A stretch of 42,714 bases of DNA from the NCBI GenBank assembly GCA_024275455.1, contig JAJRZB010000449.1, positions 1-42,714 of the forward strand. The letters run 5' to 3'. Origin of the DNA: Bacteroidota bacterium. Its GTDB lineage: Bacteria > Bacteroidota > Ignavibacteria > Ignavibacteriales > Melioribacteraceae. The notes beneath the pieces are model-generated. The model searched no databases. It saw only the letters and a list, made by a program, of their open reading frames with translations, and was not told the origin of the DNA. Position 1 is the stretch's first letter, and every line of letters starts with the position of its first letter. The position numbers and the translations under genes were made by a program. Positions 29,874-38,942 of this stretch are shown in pieces.

Positions 29874-32800
29874 GTGCTATTTTTAAGAAGTCTTGGAAAA
29901 AAAGTTAGAAAAAATCTCACAATAATTATTGTATTACTCGCGTTACTTTTAAGTTCTTATTCAAATAATTTTGCTCAAGTGGCAGGTGCTACATCTGATT
30001 CAAATCCAATGCATTGGGCCAGGTATTGGGCAAGGGGTCTTTTTGATAGGAATTTAGTTTATACTACAGTATGGAATATAGGAAACATTAATGGATTAAG
30101 ATGGCCTGGTAGTCAAGGACTAAATTATCTTTCCAGTGCACATTTTCTTATTGCGGCATATGTAACAGACATGTCAGCCTATAAAGGTAAGGTAGTTCCT
30201 GAAACATGGGATGGAACTCAATTTGGGATACTTAGTAACGCATATCTTCCTCATGTTAGTAATGCAACAGTTGCACAATTGTCATCTGATAGAACACATC
30301 AACAGATTTGGCAGCCTATGCCCGGGTGGTACAATGATGGATTTTATGGGTTTATTTGGGGAATAAATGAAGATGTAAACCGTGATGGTCAATTAGATCC
30401 AAGTGAAGACGTTAACTTTAACGGGGTTTTAGATCTAAATCTTGATCCCCCGGAAAGTATATTAAAAAGCATGGCAATTAGTACGGATAAAAGAACATGG
30501 CCGGAATACTGGCCGGGAGGTTCATATGTTGGAGATACAAGACCTCCAGCCGGACGTCCTCCAAGAACTACCCGTGCTGGTGATCGTGCCGGTAGATGGA
30601 ATGGTGAATATAAAGCAGGGCCTATTGCAGATCAAGAAGCTATATATATGATGGATGATCATGAAAACGATTATTGGGAAGACTATACTGTATTACGTGA
30701 TTGGCCAATGAAAAATCCTGATGGGACACCTGATACAACCAAGTGGAATGATCCGGATGTAAATAATATTAGTATTAGAGGCACTGGTGTTGAAGTTGAA
30801 TCAAGAACTTACGCTTGGTTCCATCCGCTTGCCGAGGATATTCTCGTTTCAGTGTATAGAGTTAGAAATTATAGTGATTATAATCTTGATAGAGTTGTAA
30901 CGGGGATGTGGGCAGATGCAAATATTGTTCAGGGTACTTTTAATGCTGCCAATTATGTTGTTGCGGAATTTGGTGCCGGTGATGAAGGAAGACTTGAATT
31001 TGATATACTGTATCAATGGCATCAATTTCCTGATCAATTAAATCAATATCAAAAAATTGGAGTTTTTGGTTTCGCATTTCTTGAAAGTCCGGGTATTGAA
31101 TATAATGGTGAAGATGATGATAAAGACGGAATGGTTGATGAAGATATGGCTGATGGGATTGATAATGATGGTGATTGGAGACCCTTTGCGGATATTGGTC
31201 TTCCTGATATTGAAGGAACTGCTGGTAATGGAAAGTGGGATACTGAGGATGTAAACTTAAATGGTGGTTTAGATCCCGGTGAAGATGTTAATAAAAATGA
31301 TAAACTTGATTTTGAACCTGTTAATGATGATCGTGGTACAGATGGTATTGGTCCCGATGAAAACGGATGGCCAGGTCCCGATCCTGATGGGACCGAAGTT
31401 AATGGTTTAATTGATATCGGTGAGCCTAATTATGATATTACAGATATTGATGAAGCTGATCAAGCCGGACTTGGGCATGTATTCGTTTACGAGTTAAATA
31501 AAGAATTAAGAAATCAAAAAGGATTTTGGGAAAAATATTTAAGTAAACCCGGTTATGAAGTTGAAGAAACGGATGAAAATATATGTTTTATCTTCGGCGC
31601 TAAAGATGTTAGATTAGAAACTACAGACGCACTAAAACAAGCACAACGTCCGGAATGGAAAAGATTTACAATTGCGCTCCTGATGGGTGAAGACCAGGAA
31701 GATATTGTTAGGAATAAGGCAACAATGCAAAGTATTTATAACAATAATTATCGTTTTCTTACCCCGCCATTACAACCAACACTAATTTCTAATGTAACGG
31801 ATAGAAAAGTTCAGTTGTATTGGGATACCGATGCTGAGGGTTCTAAAGATCCGTTTTTCGGTCTTGATTTTAACGGATATAGATTATATAAGAGTACTGA
31901 CCCGGCTTTTCTCGATATTAAAACAATTACAGATGCGTTTGGTAATGTACTTCTTTTTGAACCACTTGAAATATTCGATAGATCAGATGATGGTTTAAGG
32001 GTAGCACATCCGGTACCATTCCCAAATTTAGGGGTGCATTACGATATGGGAAATAATAGCGGACTAAAACATTCGTATGTTGATACTCTTGTAGAAAACG
32101 GACGTACATATTACTATGCCGTAACTTCTATAGATGCTGGAAATGATTTTGATTTTTATGAAAGAGGGATTGTAACTGAAGATTATCCTTTACGTGCTAT
32201 GCCGAGCGAATCTCCGTCTAATATTACTGTAAATCAGTTGGGAGATGTTGTTTTTAGGGATCGAAACACTGCGGTTTGTACTCCTCAAGAACCCGCTGCA
32301 GGGTATACAGAACCTTATGTAGATTCTTTAAAAATTAAACATGTATCTGGATATGCCAGAGGAGGAAGATTTAATGTTGATGTGTTTAATAAGAATCATG
32401 CAACCGATCATCTTGGGGAAATATATCAGTTAACATTTAAGGATGATGGGTGGTTAACAGAAAAGACACCACTTTATAAATGGGGAAGTACACGTGGAAT
32501 TACCTTAATGAATATTACAACAGGTGATACACTTTTTGATTTTCAATATCCAGGTCCTTCAGCTTTTTATACAAATGGTTATAAAAGTATTGAAAGGGGA
32601 ATTTATGAAGGAATAAAATATGATTTTAATTTTCCTGTAGAAGACCTTGTTGATAATGATAACGATACTAAAAGGGAAATATCTATTATTAAATATAATG
32701 AGTTGGGAAGAGAAACTAATGAGTGGAAACAATGGGCAACTGATTCAAAGTCTAATGTTAGATGTAATGCAATAGAATTAACGGGGTCTAGTTTTGCATT

Positions 32801-33584
32801 ACCTAGAGATTTTGATTTGGTTGTTTATGATCATATTGTTGATACATCATATGCTCCGCCTCCAAATCCTCCGTTTCCACAATTATTAAATAAGTATCCG
32901 ATAAACTTTATTGTTTGGGATGTTACTGATCCGAATAATAAAATTAAAATGAAAGTAAGCGTTATTTATGAAAAGAATAAAACTGGAGGAAATTATTTGC
33001 CTCCGGAAATGTTTGGACAAATTTGGGATAGCACAAGAGTTGTAATTAGATTTCCTAAACATGAAAGTATTTCAGGCAATGACAGATATTGGTCATCTTG
33101 GGAAATGAGATTTTTTAAACCAGATTTTGCAAGAAAGGATACTACTGTTATTCCTCCGGCTCCTGGGGATATTTATAGTTTTAGAACAGAAAGAAACCCT
33201 ACGGAACAAGATACATTTCAATTTACAATTGATGGAGGCGAATGGTTGGCTAATGATGTAAATAGTTCTGAAAAGAAAAAGGTATATGTTGTTCCTGATC
33301 CGTATATTGCAGCAAGTACTTTAGAACCGATTTATGAATTAGCCGGTAATTCTCAAAGAAGAGTAGAGTTTGTAAATTTACCTCCGGAATGTACTATTTA
33401 TATTTTTACTGCCAGTGGTGAATTGGTGAAAAAAATACCACATAGTTCTCCTTATGATGTTGGCAGACATGCTTGGGATTTAACTTCGGAAGATGGACCA
33501 GAGGTAGCTTTCGGAATTTATTTCTTTGTTATTGAAGCAAAAGGCTTGGAAACACAAAGAGGAAAATTTGCTATTATTAAATAA
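29874..33584 (+). CDS. Giant (1236 aa) secreted surface protein with Asp-rich Ca-binding-like repeats, Fn3-like segment and T9SS-type C-terminus
   Basis: GTG start; signal peptide ending NNFAQ; DVNRDGQLDPSEDVNFNGVLDLN and DVNLNGGLDPGEDVNKNDKLD; C-terminus IYIFTASGELVKKI…GIYFFVIEAKGLETQRGKFAIIK. Confidence 0.75.
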   Translation: MLFLRSLGKKVRKNLTIIIVLLALLLSSYSNNFAQVAGATSDSNPMHWARYWARGLFDRNLVYTTVWNIGNINGLRWPGSQGLNYLSSAHFLIAAYVTDMSAYKGKVVPETWDGTQFGILSNAYLPHVSNATVAQLSSDRTHQQIWQPMPGWYNDGFYGFIWGINEDVNRDGQLDPSEDVNFNGVLDLNLDPPESILKSMAISTDKRTWPEYWPGGSYVGDTRPPAGRPPRTTRAGDRAGRWNGEYKAGPIADQEAIYMMDDHENDYWEDYTVLRDWPMKNPDGTPDTTKWNDPDVNNISIRGTGVEVESRTYAWFHPLAEDILVSVYRVRNYSDYNLDRVVTGMWADANIVQGTFNAANYVVAEFGAGDEGRLEFDILYQWHQFPDQLNQYQKIGVFGFAFLESPGIEYNGEDDDKDGMVDEDMADGIDNDGDWRPFADIGLPDIEGTAGNGKWDTEDVNLNGGLDPGEDVNKNDKLDFEPVNDDRGTDGIGPDENGWPGPDPDGTEVNGLIDIGEPNYDITDIDEADQAGLGHVFVYELNKELRNQKGFWEKYLSKPGYEVEETDENICFIFGAKDVRLETTDALKQAQRPEWKRFTIALLMGEDQEDIVRNKATMQSIYNNNYRFLTPPLQPTLISNVTDRKVQLYWDTDAEGSKDPFFGLDFNGYRLYKSTDPAFLDIKTITDAFGNVLLFEPLEIFDRSDDGLRVAHPVPFPNLGVHYDMGNNSGLKHSYVDTLVENGRTYYYAVTSIDAGNDFDFYERGIVTEDYPLRAMPSESPSNITVNQLGDVVFRDRNTAVCTPQEPAAGYTEPYVDSLKIKHVSGYARGGRFNVDVFNKNHATDHLGEIYQLTFKDDGWLTEKTPLYKWGSTRGITLMNITTGDTLFDFQYPGPSAFYTNGYKSIERGIYEGIKYDFNFPVEDLVDNDNDTKREISIIKYNELGRETNEWKQWATDSKSNVRCNAIELTGSSFALPRDFDLVVYDHIVDTSYAPPPNPPFPQLLNKYPINFIVWDVTDPNNKIKMKVSVIYEKNKTGGNYLPPEMFGQIWDSTRVVIRFPKHESISGNDRYWSSWEMRFFKPDFARKDTTVIPPAPGDIYSFRTERNPTEQDTFQFTIDGGEWLANDVNSSEKKKVYVVPDPYIAASTLEPIYELAGNSQRRVEFVNLPPECTIYIFTASGELVKKIPHSSPYDVGRHAWDLTSEDGPEVAFGIYFFVIEAKGLETQRGKFAIIK

Positions 33585-33601
33585 AACTGAAAGTTAAAAA
33601 T

Positions 33602-35176
33602 ATGTTACTTGGTTTGTTTAAAAGTAAAATTACTAAATACCCGATTATCATTTTTATAATCGGGTTATTTTTTATTTCATGTTCAAAAAATAAAATTCCT
33701 GAAGAAGAAATAGTTGCAAAAGTTGGTGATAGAATTATTACCAAAGATGAATTTAAAGCAAGTTTTGAATTTAGTGTATCGTTGCTAAGAAGGGGTGTAA
33801 ATCCGAGAAAAACATACCTCGATTATATGATTAAGGAACTCTTGATTGCAAACGAAGGATTTGATAAAGGATTTGATAAAAGTAAATATGTTACTAGTAG
33901 GGTAAAAAATCGGTCTGAAAATGATTTGTTGGAAGCATTCTATCTTAAAAATGTTCATTCAAAAGTTAATATACCGGAAGAAGAAATAAAAGATGCTTTG
34001 AAAAAAGCTACAGTTAAATTTAGACTATTAATTTGGCAAACACCAACTCTGGAAAAAGCAGCCTCCGCATATGATTCTGCATCTGAAACTGATTTGGAAG
34101 ATTATATTGAAAAGCAGATAAAAAAAATAGAAATTAAAAATATAAATAAGAAAAACTTTGAGACTGATTGGTTAGATTATTTAGACATTCCGCCAAACAT
34201 ATTTTCTGAAATTAAGAATTTAGAAATCGGAAAACCATCAAAACCTATACCTTACCAAGAAGGTTATGCAATATTTCAAATAATAGATTTAAAGAGGGAA
34301 GCTCTAAAAAGTGATGAGCTAATTGCAGGACCACGTAGAAAAAAAATTAAAGCTCGCTTGTATAATATTAGGTCTGATAAAATTATTCACAAAATTATGG
34401 ATTCGGTTCTTACACCACTTAATGTTAAGGTAAGAAGTAAAACAATTGATTTGATGGTTCAACCATTATATTCTTGGGTAAAAGATGGTATACCTGATAG
34501 AGGTTCAATTGTTAATAATCTAAAAGCCGTTTCAGATACATCAAAAGATTATTTAGTAAAACTAAGAGATTTATTACCGGAAAAATTGTACTCATCTGTT
34601 GATGGAATAACTACAGTTGAAGATTACTTTAATTATATTAATTATCATAGGAAAGTTATAAACTTAAGCGAAAACCCAATTGATCTGAAAAACAGACTTA
34701 TTACAGAAGTTGGCACTATGATAAAAAACAAAAAATTTATAAAGATTGCACAAGAAGAAGGATTTTTAGATTCTTCGAACATTGTTAACGATTTGGAATG
34801 GTGGAAAGAAAAATGGACGTATGATGTTTATCGGGAAAATTTAGTCAAGGATATAACAATTACTGAAGAAGAGATGAAAAAATATTTTAAGGAGCGATGG
34901 AGAGAGTTAAGAGTTGCTAATGTGGATACAACGAGATTTTATAAATATGAAACAGATGTATATAATGCAATTTTGTTTGAAAAGCATAATAGATTGCTTA
35001 ATAAAAAGATTACAGAGTTAAAACGAAAATATCCGGTTTGGATTAATGAAGAGGTACTAAATAGTATTGAGTTAAATGATGGACCAAAATCTTCCCAAAC
35101 AACATATTTTACCGTAAAAAAATTTTCAGGGGAACTTCTTGTTCCTACCGCAGATTTAGAATGGTTGTATTATTAA
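33602..35176 (+). CDS. SurA/PpiC-like lipoprotein, divergent
   Basis: Lipobox GLFFISCSKNK; VAKVGDRIITKDEFKASFEFS resembles the SurA N-terminal domain; same overall layout as 24228-25646. Confidence 0.65.
   Translation: MLLGLFKSKITKYPIIIFIIGLFFISCSKNKIPEEEIVAKVGDRIITKDEFKASFEFSVSLLRRGVNPRKTYLDYMIKELLIANEGFDKGFDKSKYVTSRVKNRSENDLLEAFYLKNVHSKVNIPEEEIKDALKKATVKFRLLIWQTPTLEKAASAYDSASETDLEDYIEKQIKKIEIKNINKKNFETDWLDYLDIPPNIFSEIKNLEIGKPSKPIPYQEGYAIFQIIDLKREALKSDELIAGPRRKKIKARLYNIRSDKIIHKIMDSVLTPLNVKVRSKTIDLMVQPLYSWVKDGIPDRGSIVNNLKAVSDTSKDYLVKLRDLLPEKLYSSVDGITTVEDYFNYINYHRKVINLSENPIDLKNRLITEVGTMIKNKKFIKIAQEEGFLDSSNIVNDLEWWKEKWTYDVYRENLVKDITITEEEMKKYFKERWRELRVANVDTTRFYKYETDVYNAILFEKHNRLLNKKITELKRKYPVWINEEVLNSIELNDGPKSSQTTYFTVKKFSGELLVPTADLEWLYY
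33639..33665 (+). other. Terminator-like hairpin inside the start of the second PPIase-like gene
   Basis: ACCCGATTAT-CATTTTT-ATAATCGGGT, 10-bp perfect stem and 7-nt loop, followed by TATTTTTTATTT. Confidence 0.5.
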
Positions 35177-35239
35177 GTTTTAAACCAAGTTTCATTTTAG
35201 AACAAATAGTTCCACTTAAAGTTTATAGGAAAAACGAAT

Positions 35240-36316
35240 ATGTTAAAATTACAAACCTTATTTTTTGTCTTTTTCTTGTTAGTGGTATCATGCACAAATA
35301 ATGAAATAAGTGAAAAGAAAATGGATAAATCTGCAATAGTAATAGAAGAATTTATTTATCAGATTGAAGATGCATTAACACCTCAATGCCATGCTTCAAC
35401 AATAGCAGCAACTGGTAATGTGATTGTTGCTGCCTGGTTTGGCGGCACTGCAGAAAAAAATGATGATGTAGGCATTTGGCTTTCTAGAAAAGTAGGCAAC
35501 AGATGGTCAACCCCGAAGGAAATAGTAAATGGAGTTCAAGATGACGGCAGCCGATTTCCTTGTTGGAATCCTGTGCTTTTTCAACCGAAAGATGGTCCTC
35601 TTATGTTATTTTATAAAGTAGGTCCAAATCCTCGTAAATGGTGGGGCTTGTATGTAACTTCTGAAGATAATGGTGTTACTTGGGGGAAACCAATAAGGTT
35701 ACCTGACGGAATTTACGGGCCTATAAAAAATAAATCTGTTGAACTCTCAAATGGGATTATACTTTCTCCAACCAGTACAGAAGATGATGGATGGAAAGTA
35801 CAAATAGAAATTTCTGCAGATAGAGGAAAGACTTGGCTATCTACCGGAGATTTAAATGATTCTGATGAATTTGGAGCAATCCAACCAACAATTTTACTTC
35901 ATGGAAAAGATACATTGCAAATACTTTGCAGAACTAAGAATAATGTTATCTCTCACTGCTGGTCATTTGATAATGGAAATAATTGGAGTAAAATGGAGTC
36001 TCTTGGTTTGCCAAATCCGAATTCGGGAATTGATGCAGTAACATTATCTGACGGAAGGTTTTTACTAGTTTATAATCCTACTGATAAAAATTGGGGTGAT
36101 CGAGTTCCTCTTTCAGTGGCAATATCAAAAGATGGTAAAAAATGGGAGGAAATTTTAGAACTAGAATCTGTTACTAATCCTGAAACTACAAACGAGGAAG
36201 AATATTCTTATCCATCTGTTATTCAAACAAAAGACGGACTTGTTCATATAGTATATACTTGGAACAGAAAGACAGTTAAATATGTTGTCCTTGATCCTTC
36301 TAAAATTAAAGTATAG
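35240..36316 (+). CDS. Sialidase-family (BNR/Asp-box) lipoprotein
   Basis: Lipobox LLVVSCTNN; CHASTIAATGNVIVAAWFGGTAEKNDDVGIWLSRK; repeated S.D.G.TW blocks; LPNPNSGIDAVTLSDGRFLLVYNPT. Confidence 0.8.
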   Translation: MLKLQTLFFVFFLLVVSCTNNEISEKKMDKSAIVIEEFIYQIEDALTPQCHASTIAATGNVIVAAWFGGTAEKNDDVGIWLSRKVGNRWSTPKEIVNGVQDDGSRFPCWNPVLFQPKDGPLMLFYKVGPNPRKWWGLYVTSEDNGVTWGKPIRLPDGIYGPIKNKSVELSNGIILSPTSTEDDGWKVQIEISADRGKTWLSTGDLNDSDEFGAIQPTILLHGKDTLQILCRTKNNVISHCWSFDNGNNWSKMESLGLPNPNSGIDAVTLSDGRFLLVYNPTDKNWGDRVPLSVAISKDGKKWEEILELESVTNPETTNEEEYSYPSVIQTKDGLVHIVYTWNRKTVKYVVLDPSKIKV

Positions 36317-36346
36317 TTAATATTAATAAAATAACGAGTAACAGAC

Positions 36347-37603
36347 ATGGTTAAATATATTTTAAAGCATCTATTATTATCGTTGTTAATATTTCAACCC
36401 ATTTATGGTAGTTCTTTCAAAGCCGGTGCTGCCAATAGAATTATTACGCCGGAACCTCTCTTACCTGTTTCCGGGGGAGTTGGAATACCAAATCCTGTAA
36501 CAGTTAAAAAGGGAGAACTGACTTCTCGTGCTTTAGTATTAGTTAAAGATGATACAAAGATTGCGATAGTATCTATCGATAATCTCGGGGTTCCAAAAAT
36601 AATAGGTGATCGTATTAGAGATTTAGTTCCCGAGATAGAACCTGAAAATATAATTATTGGTGTTACCCACACTCATAGTGCTCCTGATCTGTACGGATTT
36701 GCTGATGAAAAAGGAAACAGTGGTACAGATCTTAAATATATAGAGTTTGTTATTCAGCAAACTGCCGATGCAATAAACGAAGCTTTAACAAATATTCAAA
36801 GTTCGTATTTGAAAATTGCTGTAGGCAAAGCTAATGGAAAAATCGCTTATAATGCGTATGCTCCTCAATTATATGATCCGCGATGCGGTGTAATTCAACT
36901 TGTTTCTAATTCTAATAATAAAGTTATATCAACTTTGGTTAATTATGCAATTCATCCTGAAGTTATTGGAAGTAATCGTGGAATTTTAACACCTGATCTT
37001 ATTGGTCCCTTATATAACCGAATTGAATCTAAGATTGGCGGTATTGCAATATTTATGAATAGTGCACAAGGAGGTATGGTTACTGCCGATAATCGATTAG
37101 AAAATGGTAAAGAAGCGAATGATTGGAATGAATGTGTCAGAATTGGTGAGTTATTAGCTGATGAAGCATTAAGAATAATTTCTAAAGCTACTGTACAAAA
37201 AGATCCCGTAATTAATTCTGCTTACAAAGAAATAAACCTTCCGGTTGATTCTGACTTAATGAAGTTTATTCTAAAGAATTCAATACTGAATTATCAAATA
37301 TCCAATAGTGAAGTAGTGAAAACCAGAATGAATTTGCTTAATATCGGAACAGCTCAAATTCTTACTATTCCCGGTGAAGCATTACCAAATATTGGTTTTT
37401 ACTTGAAAAGGAAAATGAAAACAAATAATCCTTTTCTCTTTGGTTTAACAAATGATGCTTACGGTTACATTTTAACAAAAGAGGATTTCAATAGTTTTGA
37501 AAGATATAACTATATCACAAGAACCAGTTTGGGTGAAAAAACCGGAGAGATTATAATTAACAAAGCTTTACAGTTAATTAAAGAAAATCCGGGTTCTGAT
37601 TAA
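36347..37603 (+). CDS. Neutral/alkaline ceramidase N-terminal domain-like protein
   Basis: AGAANRIITPEPLLPVSGGVG; IIGVTHTHSAPDLYG; VNYAIHPEVIG; MNSAQGGMVTADNR. Confidence 0.75.
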   Translation: MVKYILKHLLLSLLIFQPIYGSSFKAGAANRIITPEPLLPVSGGVGIPNPVTVKKGELTSRALVLVKDDTKIAIVSIDNLGVPKIIGDRIRDLVPEIEPENIIIGVTHTHSAPDLYGFADEKGNSGTDLKYIEFVIQQTADAINEALTNIQSSYLKIAVGKANGKIAYNAYAPQLYDPRCGVIQLVSNSNNKVISTLVNYAIHPEVIGSNRGILTPDLIGPLYNRIESKIGGIAIFMNSAQGGMVTADNRLENGKEANDWNECVRIGELLADEALRIISKATVQKDPVINSAYKEINLPVDSDLMKFILKNSILNYQISNSEVVKTRMNLLNIGTAQILTIPGEALPNIGFYLKRKMKTNNPFLFGLTNDAYGYILTKEDFNSFERYNYITRTSLGEKTGEIIINKALQLIKENPGSD

Positions 37604-37623
37604 TACAAAAAATTGAGAGAAAT

Positions 37624-38841
37624 ATGAAAAAAGTTATTCTGCTAATATTGTTAGTTCAGTCAATATTTTATTCTCAAGATAGTATAAAGATTGATGGAAA
37701 TTTTGATGATTGGCTAAATATTCCTATTGCTGTTAAAGATTCGGCGAATAATGTTCATGATACTGATGGTTACCCGGAAGGAGGAACACCTGCTCAGCAA
37801 ATAGAATATTCTGATGTTGATATACTTGAGGTTAAATTTGCCAATGATGACTCTACTCTTTACGGTTATATGAAATCTACAGGAATAATCGGAAGAACTT
37901 CGGCTGATTCACTTGGGCATGCTAAGAAAGGACGCTATTATTTTATTTTCACAATTGATGTTGATGATAATGATACAACAGGCTATCAGCTAAGGGAAGG
38001 TGGTTATTATCCTGATAGTAAAGGTTACGATATGAACATGGAAGTTGAATTTTATGACGGTGCTTTTAATACCGGGCATTACATTAATCATGAATACATT
38101 TCTGAATCTGATTTTAATGCAAATTGGCAAAATGATCTTGAACAAGGAATAGTAAGATTAGCTCCAGGAACTTATGATTGGTATTCTCAATGGGTAATGT
38201 TTGCTGATTCAACATATGTTGTTGTTTCCGATAAGGGCCCGGTATATCAAGGAATAATAGCAATTGCAGTTTCGGAAGACGGACACGAGGCGGAAATGTC
38301 AGCTCCTTTCTGGGGATTTTTAAAAACATCGGAAGGGGAAAATATTATTGATGTTAATCAGAATATTATTGTGTCGGCATCATTAGAAGCAAGCGGAGAA
38401 CTTTCAGAGGAAGCCGTGAAACTTGGATATACACCTGGTTCAAAATCTGTGTGGGGTTCTAACACTGCAGAACCGTTTCTATATCATATAAAATCAAGTC
38501 TTGTTAGTATAGACAATGAGAAAAATATGCCCGAATCATTTGTACTCTTTCAGAATTATCCTAATCCGTTTAACCCGTCAACTACAATTAAATATTCAAT
38601 TCCTAATTTGGCTGTAACAAATGTAGCCTCTATAAATGTAGTCGCTGACTTTACTCAGCGAATAATTCTTAAAGTTTACGATGTGTTAGGCAGAGAGGTT
38701 TCCACACTTATAAATGAGAAACAACAACCTGGTAACTATGAAGTTCAATTTAATGCAAATAATTTACCGAGTGGAATTTATTTTTATAGAATTGCAATTT
38801 CCGGTTTTTCAGAAACAAAAAGGATGATTTTATTAAGATAA
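37624..38841 (+). CDS. Secreted protein with CBM9-like N-terminal region and T9SS type A sorting domain
   Basis: KIDGNFDDWLNIPIAV; FTIDVDDNDTTGY; C-terminal NYPNPFNPSTTIKYSIPN…LKVYDVLGREVSTLINEKQQPGNYEVQFNANNLPSGIYFYRI. Confidence 0.75.
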   Translation: MKKVILLILLVQSIFYSQDSIKIDGNFDDWLNIPIAVKDSANNVHDTDGYPEGGTPAQQIEYSDVDILEVKFANDDSTLYGYMKSTGIIGRTSADSLGHAKKGRYYFIFTIDVDDNDTTGYQLREGGYYPDSKGYDMNMEVEFYDGAFNTGHYINHEYISESDFNANWQNDLEQGIVRLAPGTYDWYSQWVMFADSTYVVVSDKGPVYQGIIAIAVSEDGHEAEMSAPFWGFLKTSEGENIIDVNQNIIVSASLEASGELSEEAVKLGYTPGSKSVWGSNTAEPFLYHIKSSLVSIDNEKNMPESFVLFQNYPNPFNPSTTIKYSIPNLAVTNVASINVVADFTQRIILKVYDVLGREVSTLINEKQQPGNYEVQFNANNLPSGIYFYRIAISGFSETKRMILLR

Positions 38842-38942
38842 TTTTTAGCAATTGCTAATATGGCAGTAGCTTTTTCCGTTAAAACCAATATTTAAGGTTA
38901 ACTTTACTTTTGTTCTTTCGCTAACATTTTTTGGTATTATAC

